This document shows, piece by piece, positions 23,623-32,390 of a stretch of 55,101 nt of DNA (within the stretch, counting starts at the first letter, position 1; each line of letters opens with the position of its first letter). Origin of the DNA: Spirosoma fluviale (lineage in GTDB: Bacteria; Bacteroidota; Bacteroidia; Cytophagales; Cyclobacteriaceae). Under the pieces are notes generated by a model. It was not told the origin of the DNA. It saw only the letters and a program-made list of their open reading frames with translations, and did not search any database. Position numbers and translations under genes: made by a program. The stretch covers positions 1 to 55,101 of the forward strand of contig CAMBMU010000008.1 in NCBI GenBank assembly GCA_945868725.1, in the 5' to 3' direction.

Positions 23623-25731
23623 ATGGCGTTAATTAAGCAAATTAGACAACGAACAGGTCTCGCAATCGGCGTAATTGCTGGCGGGTTAATATTATTTCTT
23701 TTGGGGGGTGATTTGTTAAGCCCAAATTCTTCCCTATTCAATGCTAACCAAAATATCATTGGGGAGATTGCAGGTGAAGAAATTACCTTAGAAGAATTTT
23801 CACTCAAGGTGGAAGAATACAAGGCTTCCTTCCAACAGCGAACAGGCAGAATCCCCGCAGAAGCGGAGCTGGTTTCTGTTCGTGAACAAGCCTGGCAGGC
23901 TTTGATTGTAGAGCGCGTATTCGAAGAGGAATATGACAAGCTGGGCTTGACGATATCTAGCCAAGAACTGATTGACATGGTTCAAGGAAAAAACATTGTT
24001 CCTGAACTTCGGGCACAGTTGGTCAATCCACAGACAGGGCAATTTGACAAGACCCAGTTGATTACCTTTTTGCAATCCCTAGAAACTGCAGATCCAGCAC
24101 AGCAAGCGGCTTGGGCCCAGCAAGAAAAATTATTTGCGCAGGCTAGAAGTCGTGTGAAGTACGACAACTTGCTAGCAACTACCGAGTATGCGACTACTGC
24201 AGAAGCCAAGTTGGAGCACAATTCTTCCAACACCATAGCGGATGCTTCCGTTTTATTTTTGCCGTACTATGTGATTCCTGATGGCGACATTAAGATCCAA
24301 GATGCTGAACTTGCAGACTACCTTTCCAAAAACCAAGAAAAGTTTAAAGTAGGCAATGCTGCCAACCTAGAATATGTTTCCTTCAGCATTCAGCCTAGTG
24401 GGGAAGACTCTGCTGAGGTGATTTCTAAAATCACAGCCTTGACCGGGGAATTGAAAGCAACTGCTGAAGATTCCGCTTTTGTAAGCAAGAATTCAGAAGT
24501 GCAGCAGCCCTTTCAGGTGTATGCTCCTGGGGATCAGTTACCAGTAGCCCTGACCACCAATGTGGCTCAATTTGTCAAAGGAGAAACTTACGGTCCTTTT
24601 ATCACGGCAAACTCTTCGTATGTATCCTACAAGGTTACAGACCAGTACGAGGGCACTCCGAAAATGCGTGCTTCCCACATCCTCTTCGGAACGGAAGGTA
24701 TGGATGAGGTTGGTAAGGCAGCAGTGAAAACTCAGGCTGAGACTGTTCTTGCAGAAGTCAAAACTACCGGCAATTTTGTGGATGCCGCAAAACAATATGG
24801 TCAGGATGGTTCTGCTCAAAATGGTGGAGACCTAGGCTGGTTTGCAAAGGCTGACTTCGTAGAGGCATTTGCCAATGCAACCTATGCAGTTAATTCCAAG
24901 GGCTTACTTCAAAACTTGGTAGAAACAGAATATGGATTTCACATCATTGAGGTGACTGAAATGCCCACTACGTCTTACACTAAATTGGCTGTATTGGAGT
25001 TGGAACTTGTTGCATCTGACCTAACACGAAATGAAGCCTTCAGAAATGCGGATGCTTTTGTGTCAGAGAGCGGAAACCGTGATGAGTTTACTGAAAATGC
25101 TACCGAAAAAGGGTTTAGAATTATCCAAGCAAATAATGTGGATGCTACCTCTAGAAATCTCAACAACATCACTGACGCAAGACAGGTGGTAATCTGGGCC
25201 TTCAGTGAGGCATCTGAAGGAGAAGTTTCTACGGTGTTTGAACTAAACAATTCCTACCTGGTGGCTTCGTTAGTAAGCAAGAAGGAAGAGGGTGAAGCGA
25301 AATTGGAAGATGTGAAGGACCAAGTAAAGCAGTTGGTAATGAACGACAAGAAGTCAGCCCTAATCCAAGAGAAACTAAAAGGTAAAACTACCTTGGAGCA
25401 GATGAAGTCTGTCTTCCCTGAGGCTTCGATCAATGAGGTTCCAGGATTGCGATTGAGTGATTCGGTACTTCCTGGTATTGGATTCGCTCCAAAAGCGATC
25501 GGTACCATCTTTGGAACAAAAACAAAAGGGCAGTTGACTAAGCCTGTACAGGAAGATATTGGATTGCTTGTAGCCAAAGTAAATAACTTGACCCCAGCAG
25601 CTGCAATTGGAGATTATACCTCCTACCAAGCGCAATTGGCACAAGGGGCTTCGCAGCGAATGACCTATCAAATCATGATGGCCCTTCAGGAGCTTGCGAA
25701 AGTGAAGGATTACCGATACAAATACTTCTAA
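23623..25731 (+). CDS. periplasmic peptidyl-prolyl isomerase/chaperone (PpiD/SurA type)
   Basis: A 702-residue inner-membrane-anchored folding factor. MALIKQIRQRTGLAIGVIAGGLILFLLGGDLL is a PpiD-like N-terminal anchor, followed by a SurA_N-like helical region (GRIPAEAELVSVREQAWQALI). A parvulin domain follows around residues 340-450 (KMRASHILFGTEGMDE, GQDGSAQNGGDLGWFAKADFV and GFHIIEV). A second, more degenerate PPIase-like part lies toward the C-terminus (LPGIGFAPKAIGTIFGT). It probably assists folding of outer-membrane proteins such as the barrel encoded in the same cluster. The start was moved from 23563 to the first ATG giving a normal anchor. A terminator follows directly. Confidence 0.92.
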   Translation: MALIKQIRQRTGLAIGVIAGGLILFLLGGDLLSPNSSLFNANQNIIGEIAGEEITLEEFSLKVEEYKASFQQRTGRIPAEAELVSVREQAWQALIVERVFEEEYDKLGLTISSQELIDMVQGKNIVPELRAQLVNPQTGQFDKTQLITFLQSLETADPAQQAAWAQQEKLFAQARSRVKYDNLLATTEYATTAEAKLEHNSSNTIADASVLFLPYYVIPDGDIKIQDAELADYLSKNQEKFKVGNAANLEYVSFSIQPSGEDSAEVISKITALTGELKATAEDSAFVSKNSEVQQPFQVYAPGDQLPVALTTNVAQFVKGETYGPFITANSSYVSYKVTDQYEGTPKMRASHILFGTEGMDEVGKAAVKTQAETVLAEVKTTGNFVDAAKQYGQDGSAQNGGDLGWFAKADFVEAFANATYAVNSKGLLQNLVETEYGFHIIEVTEMPTTSYTKLAVLELELVASDLTRNEAFRNADAFVSESGNRDEFTENATEKGFRIIQANNVDATSRNLNNITDARQVVIWAFSEASEGEVSTVFELNNSYLVASLVSKKEEGEAKLEDVKDQVKQLVMNDKKSALIQEKLKGKTTLEQMKSVFPEASINEVPGLRLSDSVLPGIGFAPKAIGTIFGTKTKGQLTKPVQEDIGLLVAKVNNLTPAAAIGDYTSYQAQLAQGASQRMTYQIMMALQELAKVKDYRYKYF

Positions 25732-25745
25732 ACGAGAAGAAAGCT

Positions 25746-25779
25746 AAAAAAACCCATGTCTTCAAACATGGGTTTTTTT
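25746..25779 (+). terminator. intrinsic terminator after the PpiD/SurA-like gene
   Basis: A 14-bp perfect stem AAAAAAACCCATGT / ACATGGGTTTTTTT with loop cttcaa and a seven-base T run. It closes the envelope cluster. Confidence 0.9.
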
Positions 25780-25804
25780 GTGTCGCAATCTTCCTAGAAA
25801 GGTT

Positions 25805-25812
25805 TAATTTTG
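25805..25812 (+). promoter_or_regulatory. putative -7 promoter box of the DUF493 gene
   Basis: TAATTTTG fits TAnnTTTG exactly. Its G lies three bases before the ATG at 25816, so initiation would fall on the start codon itself (leaderless mRNA). The nearest upstream TTTG is 24 bases away, longer than usual. Confidence 0.4.
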
Positions 25813-25815
25813 AGA

Positions 25816-26082
25816 ATGAAATCGACCTTTGATACCATCGCCTTCAAAGAAAAGTTGGAATCGTTCGGCACTTTTCCCATGCCCTACCTATTTAAATTTA
25901 TTGTTCCTTTTGGAAAGGAATCCGAAATAGCAGCTATTTTTCCAGAGGAGGAGGTGATCCTCAAACCCAGCAGTGGAGGCAAGTACATCAGTACCACGAT
26001 CCACAAACAGGTGGATAGTGCGGATCAGGTCATTGCGTTGTATGAAATGGCAGCACAAATAGATGGAGTTATTTCTTTTTAA
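25816..26082 (+). CDS. DUF493 family protein (YbeD-like)
   Basis: An 88-residue cytoplasmic protein matching the DUF493/YbeD ferredoxin-like ACT-type fold: FPMPYLFKFIVPFGKE, PSSGGKYISTTIHKQVDSADQVIALYEMA and the terminal IDGVISF. Its role in this phylum is unknown; in enterobacteria YbeD is encoded next to lipB. Here it begins a tight run with phhB and rsmI. I prefer ATG 25816 over the track start TTG 25810, which lies inside a -7 box. Confidence 0.9.
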   Translation: MKSTFDTIAFKEKLESFGTFPMPYLFKFIVPFGKESEIAAIFPEEEVILKPSSGGKYISTTIHKQVDSADQVIALYEMAAQIDGVISF

Positions 26083-26094
26083 CGAGCTAATACT

Positions 26095-26328
26095 ATGTGG
26101 ATAGAAGAATCAAACCAATTGAAAAAGAGCTTTACTTTTTCTGATTTTACAGAAGCCTTCGCCTTCATGACGCGTGTGGCGTTCTTGGCGGAATCCCATC
26201 AGCATCATCCGAATTGGTTCAATGTCTACAATCGAGTAGACATCGCACTTACCACGCATGATGCGGGAAATGTGGTGACCGAAAAAGATCAGAAATTGGC
26301 GAAGGCCATAGATAAGCTGCTAGCATGA
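26095..26328 (+). CDS. phhB: 4a-hydroxytetrahydrobiopterin dehydratase (pterin-4a-carbinolamine dehydratase)
   Basis: The enzyme dehydrates 4a-hydroxytetrahydrobiopterin so that the pterin cofactor of aromatic amino-acid hydroxylases can be recycled. At 77 residues it is a short, complete Bacteroidota-type form. The signature ESHQHHPNW gives the catalytic His residues, followed by [21 protein letters not shown]. It follows DUF493 by 12 bp and overlaps rsmI by four bases. No phenylalanine hydroxylase gene is in the window. Confidence 0.93.
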   Translation: MWIEESNQLKKSFTFSDFTEAFAFMTRVAFLAESHQHHPNWFNVYNRVDIALTTHDAGNVVTEKDQKLAKAIDKLLA

Positions 26329-27092
26329 GTCAGGCTGTGGTTTCCTTGTATTTGGTACCAACGCCGATTGGCAATCTTCGAGACATCACTTTGCGGGCCA
26401 TTGACACGCTTCAAGCCGTAGATGTGATCCTTGCAGAGGATACGAGGACGAGTGGCATCTTGCTGAAGCATTTGCAGATCTCTAAAAACCTGCAGAGCTA
26501 CCATAGCTTTAACGAGCACAAGGCAGTGGAAAAGTTGGTGGAGCGGATGAAAAAGGGGGAAACTTTTGCCCTTATCAGTGATGCAGGTACCCCTGCGATT
26601 TCAGATCCAGGATTTTTGCTAGTTCGAGCAGTACTTGCTGCAGGGCTGGAAGTACAGTGTCTGCCTGGTCCGACGGCCTTTGTGCCGGCCTTGGTATCCA
26701 GTGGCTTACCCAATGATCGATTTGTATTTGAGGGTTTTTTGCCCCATAAAAAGGGAAGAAAAACGCGGATCGATGCATTGGTAAATGAAACGCGAACATT
26801 GATTTTTTACGAATCACCCCATCGCTTGCTCAAAACCTTGGAGCAACTCGCAGAAGCATTTGGTGCAGATCGACAGGCAGCTGTAGCGCGTGAGCTAAGC
26901 AAGCTGCATGAGGAAACCGCCCGCGGTACCCTGGTCGAACTAATCGACTACTACCAAGTCAATCCCCTCAAAGGAGAAATAGTGCTCGTAGTGGCTGGCT
27001 GTGCCGAACAGCGGGAGAGCCGTGCCGAAAAGCAGGAAAAGAAGCAGGCGGAATGGAAAAAAGAAAAGAAATCCCGCAAGGAAATAGACTAA
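26325..27092 (+). CDS. rsmI: 16S rRNA 2'-O-ribose C1402 methyltransferase
   Basis: RsmI methylates the 2'-hydroxyl of C1402 in the ribosomal decoding centre using SAM. The 255 residues carry the tetrapyrrole-methylase fold: [21 protein letters not shown] at the N-terminus, [34 protein letters not shown] and [17 protein letters not shown]. The C-terminal tail is very basic ([17 protein letters not shown]). It lacks the small C-terminal domain of the longer E. coli protein. Its start overlaps the phhB stop (ATGA). Confidence 0.96.
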   Translation: MSQAVVSLYLVPTPIGNLRDITLRAIDTLQAVDVILAEDTRTSGILLKHLQISKNLQSYHSFNEHKAVEKLVERMKKGETFALISDAGTPAISDPGFLLVRAVLAAGLEVQCLPGPTAFVPALVSSGLPNDRFVFEGFLPHKKGRKTRIDALVNETRTLIFYESPHRLLKTLEQLAEAFGADRQAAVARELSKLHEETARGTLVELIDYYQVNPLKGEIVLVVAGCAEQRESRAEKQEKKQAEWKKEKKSRKEID

Positions 27093-27102
27093 ACGTAACC
27101 CT

Positions 27103-27906
27103 ATGCTGACCTCAGCCCAACTCTCCCAACTCCTGGTCCAAACTCGAAAAATTGCCGAGGAGGTGGGAACCTTTATTGAACAGGAGCGACTTCATTTTTC
27201 CATGGATCGAGTGGAGCACAAGGGCTTTAATGACCTAGTTTCCTATGTGGACAAAGAAGCGGAGCAGCAGTGCGTGTCCCGATTGCAGGAGATTTTTCCG
27301 GAAGCAGGATTCATTACCGAAGAGGGAACCAATACCACTCGGGGGGAAACCTACAACTGGGTGATTGATCCCTTGGACGGAACCACCAACTTTATTCATG
27401 GCTTGCCGGTCTTTGCGGTCAGCATTGGCTTTATGGAGGGGGATGAGGTAGTGCTGGGCGTGGTGTATGAAGTCAACCGGAAAGAGAGTTTCTATGCCTA
27501 CAAAGGAGGAGGCGCATTTTGCAATGGAGTAGCGCTTCAGGTAAGCAAAGCTCCGAATCTTGCGGCTTCTTTGATTTCTACAGGATTCCCCTACTACCAG
27601 TTTGACTTAATCGATCGGTACATGGATATCATGAAATCCTTGATGCAAAAGACCCATGGATTGAGGCGACTCGGCTCGGCGGCAGTGGACCTTTGCTATG
27701 TGGCTGCGGGCAGGTCAGAGGGGTATTTTGAATACAACCTCAACTCATACGATGTAGCAGCCGGCATAATTTTGGTGCAAGAGGCAGGGGGAAAGGTAAC
27801 CGATTTTGAAGGGGGCAGCGATTACATTTTTGGAAGGCATGTGGTAGCCACCAACCGTTCCATACACGAGGAGCTTATGGGGGTAATTGCAGCGCACTGG
27901 AGCTAA
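27103..27906 (+). CDS. inositol monophosphatase family protein
   Basis: A Mg2+-dependent, Li+-sensitive-type phosphatase of 267 residues. Metal-binding motifs are FITEEGT (near residue 68) and the signature WVIDPLDGTTNFIHG (near 86-100), with the C-terminal second motif SYDVAAGIILVQEAGGKVTDF. Substrates in the family include inositol-1-phosphate, histidinol phosphate, NADP and 3'-phosphoadenosine phosphates; I cannot choose among them. It starts 10 bp after rsmI, as part of the DUF493-phhB-rsmI run. Confidence 0.93.
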   Translation: MLTSAQLSQLLVQTRKIAEEVGTFIEQERLHFSMDRVEHKGFNDLVSYVDKEAEQQCVSRLQEIFPEAGFITEEGTNTTRGETYNWVIDPLDGTTNFIHGLPVFAVSIGFMEGDEVVLGVVYEVNRKESFYAYKGGGAFCNGVALQVSKAPNLAASLISTGFPYYQFDLIDRYMDIMKSLMQKTHGLRRLGSAAVDLCYVAAGRSEGYFEYNLNSYDVAAGIILVQEAGGKVTDFEGGSDYIFGRHVVATNRSIHEELMGVIAAHWS

Positions 27907-28812
27907 TTAGCCCAATAAAAACTGCCAAAGAAGTAAGCTAATCCCACATAACGGAATGCCCAGTCCAGCTAGCAATGTGGCTAGGCGAGGTTGAAGCCCG
28001 AATTCCATCGCGAGGAGCGCCCCCGAAATCATGGGAGCCATTCCGCTTTCTAAAACGAATACCTTAAGTGTAAGGCTGTCTGATGGCAGGAAAAGTCCAT
28101 AGAGTAACCAAACGCATGCAGGGGCAAGCAGTAGGCGATACCCCAAGCCATACCAGAGGTACTTGTTTTGGGTCCATTTGCGATCCAAAGATAGGGTCAA
28201 TCCAATGACTGCCATGGCCACTGGGGCCATGCTCGTTCCAATGCCTTGAAGCCAGGGTAGGAACATACTTGGTAAAGCAAGTCGGAAATAGCTCATCACC
28301 AAGGTTGCTAGTAACAAGAGGAACGGAGGGAATAAAATCATTTTTTTAAAGACTTGGAGGACAGAGCGGCCTCCATCCCCATACCTGGATCCGATGTAGA
28401 CTCCTAGCGTGCTGACTAATAAAAATGAGCCACCTTGGTCAATCAAGAAGGCAGTGGGCAAGGCTTCCTTCCCATAAAGTAGCTCCAAAATTGGAAATCC
28501 CAGAAAGGATGTATTTCCAAGCCCAGCAACCAAGATCAAGCAGCCTGTGGTCCGCTTATCCCATCCCAATTTAGTGCCAAGAAAAGCAAAAAAGACCCAA
28601 GAAAGCAGGAAGGTAAACCAGGCTGAAGAGGGAGCCAGAAGCAAATCCCATTTAAGCTGTAGTGGGGGGATGTGCAACAGGGCAAGTGCAGGAATCGCGA
28701 GGTAGATTAGGTAGTTCTTCCCTAAAAGCGCCACTTTTTCCTTAGGAAATCCAGGAAAAAATTGAAGTACTACACCACAAAAAAGGCTGAAAATAGCGAT
28801 CCAAAGGCCCAT
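27907..28812 (-). CDS. AEC (auxin efflux carrier) family transporter
   Basis: A membrane permease of about 301 residues with ten hydrophobic segments, related to AEC/BART-superfamily exporters of organic or amino acids such as malate. Typical pieces are YLIYLAIPALALLHI near the N-terminus, LVAGLGNTSFLGFPILELLYG with the conserved Asn-Gly region, IDQGGSFLLV, and SGMAPMISGALLAMEFGLQP. I start it at ATG 28812 because the track start is a TTG. The substrate is unknown. It abuts the inositol-phosphatase gene tail to tail with no gap. Confidence 0.88.
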   Translation of the reverse strand: MGLWIAIFSLFCGVVLQFFPGFPKEKVALLGKNYLIYLAIPALALLHIPPLQLKWDLLLAPSSAWFTFLLSWVFFAFLGTKLGWDKRTTGCLILVAGLGNTSFLGFPILELLYGKEALPTAFLIDQGGSFLLVSTLGVYIGSRYGDGGRSVLQVFKKMILFPPFLLLLATLVMSYFRLALPSMFLPWLQGIGTSMAPVAMAVIGLTLSLDRKWTQNKYLWYGLGYRLLLAPACVWLLYGLFLPSDSLTLKVFVLESGMAPMISGALLAMEFGLQPRLATLLAGLGIPLCGISLLLWQFLLG

Positions 28813-28918
28813 AGGAACGGGGTAATGAAGAAGTAATTTTTGAGTAACCGAAAGATAATGTAAACTACTTGTAACCAACTTATTGTTGGGGTAGTTTTAA
28901 GAAAACACCGAGGCAATC

Positions 28919-29146
28919 ATGACAAACCACCTCCCAATTTACATTGAAGGCGAAAAATGGATTCCACTCACCTATTTTTCCGATCAAGAAAAAAAGTCAT
29001 TTAAAGAATGGCTTCCAAGCTACCGACTCAAAAAAGTAAAATTACCTGGTCTGGTACTTACCGAATGTTTGGATTTTAAAACCTATGCCTGCTGGTTGCG
29101 ATTAAAGGAGCTAAGCTATACCAAGGTTCCCATTTTTGATTTTTAA
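28919..29146 (+). CDS. small hypothetical protein (75 aa)
   Basis: Not recognised. The 75 residues are soluble, Lys/Leu-rich and contain two Cys in LVLTECLDFKTYACWLRLKEL. There is no signal peptide or transmembrane segment. It has an ATG start in a gap divergent from the AEC gene and ends tail to tail with the 123-residue gene on the other strand, overlapping by four bases. Reading-frame composition resembles its neighbours (balanced charged residues, no low-complexity), so it is probably real but lineage-restricted. Confidence 0.55.
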   Translation: MTNHLPIYIEGEKWIPLTYFSDQEKKSFKEWLPSYRLKKVKLPGLVLTECLDFKTYACWLRLKELSYTKVPIFDF

Positions 29147-29514
29147 TCTAAGCCTACTTGCTTTCGCTTGGCTTCAAAGTAACTTTTTAGCTGAGGGTAC
29201 CAGTCGCTTTCGGTCTCTGGAAAGCCATCCAGCACCAATTCCATATTGCCTTCTATCCCATCTTGGTTGAGCTGCATCCCTTCAATCAGGTAGATTACTT
29301 CCTCCAAGCTTAAGGGCTCTTCGCTTGAATTCGGGTACAGGAGGTAGTCGTTGCCATAAAAGTCCACCGCTTCGTACTGAATTTTTTGATCTATCGCATG
29401 CCCATAGATGCTGATCTGCTCCCCCCAAGTACTTTCAGGGTAATGCAATCGTAGTAGGAGCACAGAAGTGATGCCTTCAGAAAAATAAGTGGGCGGTCTA
29501 AATAAAAAATCCAT
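29143..29514 (-). CDS. hypothetical protein (123 aa)
   Basis: Not recognised. An acidic soluble protein of 123 residues with FLFRPPTYFSEGITSVLLLRLHY at the start, many aromatic residues (YGHAIDQKIQYEAVDFYGNDY) and a closing charged helix KSYFEAKRKQVGLD. There is no signal peptide, membrane helix or metal motif. It converges on the 75-residue gene with a four-base overlap. The 216 bp between it and glyA hold no further gene. Confidence 0.65.
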   Translation of the reverse strand: MDFLFRPPTYFSEGITSVLLLRLHYPESTWGEQISIYGHAIDQKIQYEAVDFYGNDYLLYPNSSEEPLSLEEVIYLIEGMQLNQDGIEGNMELVLDGFPETESDWYPQLKSYFEAKRKQVGLD

Positions 29515-29730
29515 AACTCCTTGAATTGGCCTTTAAAGTACTGCATTTCTCTTCAAGAATGGAAAAGGGGATTAGTTTTTTAGTTACCAAAGAGAAATTT
29601 CAATTTAAGTAAGTTACAAGTGGACCATTGGATTGGATAATCAGGACTTTAAGGCTATTTTTGAATTTCCAAATTCACGCGCGGTTTTACATTTCCCGAC
29701 TGATTTTATTTCGTTTAGCTATCCTCGTTT

Positions 29731-30999
29731 ATGAAAAGAGATTCACTAGTTTTTGACCTAATTTCCAAAGAAGAAGACAGACAAAAGAGAGGCATCGAAC
29801 TGATTGCTTCAGAGAACTTTACTTCCAAGCAAGTGATGGAAGCAGCGGGCAGCGTACTGACCAACAAGTATGCAGAAGGCCTTCCGGGCAAGCGTTATTA
29901 TGGCGGTTGTGAAGTGGTGGATGAGATTGAGCAGCTGGCGATTGATCGAGCCAAGAAATTATTTGGGGCTGGTTGGGCCAACGTACAGCCACACTCTGGT
30001 GCACAGGCAAATGCTGCAGTAATGCTGGCTTGCTTGAATCCTGGAGATGCAATTTTGGGTTTTGACCTTGCCCATGGAGGCCACCTAACGCATGGTTCTC
30101 CTGTTAATTTCTCAGGGAAGCTGTATCAGGCAAATTTTTACGGAGTGGAAGAAGCTACAGGCGTAATCGATTACGATAAAGTGGCTGAGAAGGCAATTGC
30201 TGTGCAGCCAAAAATGATTATTTGTGGAGCTTCTGCGTATTCGAGGGACTGGGATTATGCCCGCCTTCGTGAGATTGCTGACGAGGTGGATGCCTTATTG
30301 CTTGCAGATATTTCCCACCCATCAGGCTTGATTGCAAGAGGACTTCTCAACGATCCTTTGGAGCATTGCCATATTGTGACTACTACTACGCACAAGACGC
30401 TTCGTGGCCCTAGAGGTGGCTTGATCATGATGCGGGAAGATTTTGATAATCCTTGGGGATTGACTACGCCTAAGGGGGAAATCAGAAAAATGTCCGCTCT
30501 TTTGGATATGGGGGTTTTTCCAGGCACACAAGGAGGACCTTTGGAACACATCATTGCTGCCAAGGCTATAGCCTTTGAGGAGGCCCTTTCGGATGAGTAC
30601 ATGCAGTATGTAATTCAGGTCAAATTGAATGCATCTGTGATGGCTGAAGAATTTGTTTCTCGTGGATACAAGCTTATTTCAGGAGGAACAGACAACCACT
30701 TGATGCTAATTGACCTCAGAAACAAGGACTTAACTGGAAAGCTTGCTGAGGAAACGCTCGGAAAAGTGGACATCACCATCAATAAAAATATGGTACCTTT
30801 CGATACCAAGTCTCCATTTGTGACCTCTGGGATGCGCGTAGGAACTGCTGCAGTGACTACCCGCGGACTGAAGGAAGCAGATATGAGAAAAATCGTAGAC
30901 CTCATTGATAGGACCCTGCAGCATCATGCTGACGAAGCCGCGCTTGCACAAATCAAGACGGAAGTCAATGCATGGATGTTTAAATTTCCGTTATACTAA
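29731..30999 (+). CDS. glyA: serine hydroxymethyltransferase
   Basis: A PLP enzyme that interconverts serine and glycine with tetrahydrofolate, supplying one-carbon units. The 422 residues begin with the family hallmark [20 protein letters not shown] and [15 protein letters not shown]. The PLP-lysine motif is [17 protein letters not shown] near residue 215-231, preceded by [23 protein letters not shown] and the C-terminal [15 protein letters not shown] complete the pattern. tatC follows 15 bp downstream, so glyA-tatC-rpiB probably form one transcript ending at the 32.3-kb terminator. Confidence 0.98.
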   Translation: MKRDSLVFDLISKEEDRQKRGIELIASENFTSKQVMEAAGSVLTNKYAEGLPGKRYYGGCEVVDEIEQLAIDRAKKLFGAGWANVQPHSGAQANAAVMLACLNPGDAILGFDLAHGGHLTHGSPVNFSGKLYQANFYGVEEATGVIDYDKVAEKAIAVQPKMIICGASAYSRDWDYARLREIADEVDALLLADISHPSGLIARGLLNDPLEHCHIVTTTTHKTLRGPRGGLIMMREDFDNPWGLTTPKGEIRKMSALLDMGVFPGTQGGPLEHIIAAKAIAFEEALSDEYMQYVIQVKLNASVMAEEFVSRGYKLISGGTDNHLMLIDLRNKDLTGKLAEETLGKVDITINKNMVPFDTKSPFVTSGMRVGTAAVTTRGLKEADMRKIVDLIDRTLQHHADEAALAQIKTEVNAWMFKFPLY

Positions 31000-31014
31000 T
31001 TTTCCCCAACCCAC

Positions 31015-31869
31015 GTGGCATTAGACCAATATAAAGACGAAGAAGAAGAGGGTGGAATGTCCTTTTTGGACCATCTAGAAGCCTTACGCTGGCATTTACT
31101 GCGCGCAGTCTCTGCGGTACTAATTTTTTCAGTAGTGGCATTTATTGCAAAGGATTTCGTTTTTGGAGTCTTGATTTTAGGTCCTTCTAAAGTTGATTTT
31201 TGGACCTATCGAGTGCTTTGTGACCTTGGAAATTTTCTAGGCATTGAAGCATTGTGTATTGATCAATTGCCTTTTACGATTCAAAGCCGTCAGATGACTG
31301 GACAGTTTTCCATGCACATGACTTCTAGTATCGTTGTGGGATTGATTGCAGCCTTTCCCTATTTGTTTTGGGAGGTTTGGCGCTTTATTAGTCCTGGATT
31401 ATACGACAAAGAGAAGGGTGCAGCGCGAGGGGCAGTGGCCTTTGTTAGCTTTCTTTTTCTTTCTGGAGCAGTATTCGGGTACTATGTGCTTACCCCAATG
31501 TCGATCAACTTCCTCGCCAACTACCAGCTGGACCCCAGCATTGCAAACGAGTTTGACATTACCTCCTATGTCTCAACGCTGACCATGTTGGTTTTGGCCT
31601 CCGCCCTCATGTTCCAGTTGCCTGTGGTGGTTTACTTTTTGTCCATGTCTGGCTTGGTGACCTCCAAGATGTTGAAATCCTACAGAAGACATTCTATCGT
31701 GGTGATTTTGATTGTATCGGCGATCATTACTCCTCCTGATGTGGTCAGCCAGTTGTTGATTGCCATGCCGATACTGGTATTGTACGAGGTAGGGATACTC
31801 ATCGCCAAGCGTTTGGAGAAAAAAAGAGCGCTTAAAGAAGCTGAATTTGAACGAAATAAAGACGCTTAA
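31015..31869 (+). CDS. tatC: twin-arginine translocase subunit TatC
   Basis: TatC is the six-helix inner-membrane receptor for twin-arginine signal peptides. The conserved N-terminal MSFLDHLEALRWHLLRA and the FYDKEK-like FISPGLYDKEKGAARG loop are present. NFLANYQ, FQLPVVVYFLSMSGLV and ITPPDVVSQLLIAMPILVLYE follow. At 284 residues it is longer than the E. coli protein because the first periplasmic region is enlarged, as is usual in Bacteroidota. The track start is GTG, giving an acidic leader DEEEEGG; ATG at 31057 is the alternative. No tatA or tatB is adjacent. Confidence 0.96.
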   Translation: MALDQYKDEEEEGGMSFLDHLEALRWHLLRAVSAVLIFSVVAFIAKDFVFGVLILGPSKVDFWTYRVLCDLGNFLGIEALCIDQLPFTIQSRQMTGQFSMHMTSSIVVGLIAAFPYLFWEVWRFISPGLYDKEKGAARGAVAFVSFLFLSGAVFGYYVLTPMSINFLANYQLDPSIANEFDITSYVSTLTMLVLASALMFQLPVVVYFLSMSGLVTSKMLKSYRRHSIVVILIVSAIITPPDVVSQLLIAMPILVLYEVGILIAKRLEKKRALKEAEFERNKDA

Positions 31870-31876
31870 TACGTAG

Positions 31877-32314
31877 ATGGCAAAGCGAATTGCAATCGGA
31901 GGCGACCATGCAGGTGTAGGGTATAAGGAGCAGCTAAAGCAGCACTTGGCAACACTTGGTTATACTGTGCAAGACTTTGGACCTTTTTCTACTGCTTCTG
32001 TGGATTATCCAGATTACGTACATCCGCTTTCACTAGGCATAGAAGCTGGAGAGTTTGATTTTGGAATTGTGATTTGTGGAAGTGGAAATGGAGTAGCCAT
32101 CACTGCCAATAAGCACCAAGGCATCCGTGCGGCACTTTGCTGGAATGAGGAGTTGGCCGCCTTGTCACGACAGCATAACGATGCGAATGTGCTAGCCATC
32201 CCTGCTCGATTTATTTCCTATGAGTTGGCAGAAAAGATGGCTGAAATTTTTTTAACAACCCCATTTGAAGGGGGTAGGCACCAAAGCCGTGTCACAAAAA
32301 TTGCCTGTTCCTAG
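31877..32314 (+). CDS. rpiB: ribose-5-phosphate isomerase B
   Basis: RpiB interconverts ribose-5-phosphate and ribulose-5-phosphate in the non-oxidative pentose phosphate pathway. The 145 residues match the RpiB/LacA-LacB fold: IAIGGDHAGVGYKEQLKQHL at the N-terminus, DFGPFSTASVDYPDY, the catalytic-Cys motif VICGSGNGVAITANKHQGIRA and RQHNDANVLAIPARF. It starts seven bases after tatC and ends at a strong terminator, so it is the last gene of the glyA operon. Confidence 0.97.
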   Translation: MAKRIAIGGDHAGVGYKEQLKQHLATLGYTVQDFGPFSTASVDYPDYVHPLSLGIEAGEFDFGIVICGSGNGVAITANKHQGIRAALCWNEELAALSRQHNDANVLAIPARFISYELAEKMAEIFLTTPFEGGRHQSRVTKIACS

Positions 32315-32320
32315 GATACC

Positions 32321-32357
32321 AAAAAGGGTCTTGATTTTTACAATCAAGACCCTTTTT
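32321..32357 (+). terminator. intrinsic terminator after rpiB
   Basis: A perfect 16-bp stem AAAAAGGGTCTTGATT / AATCAAGACCCTTTTT with a five-base loop, followed by further T residues. It ends the glyA-tatC-rpiB run. Confidence 0.9.
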
Positions 32358-32390
32358 TTCTAGGGCAGCCTTTGGGCACTTATTTTTTGT

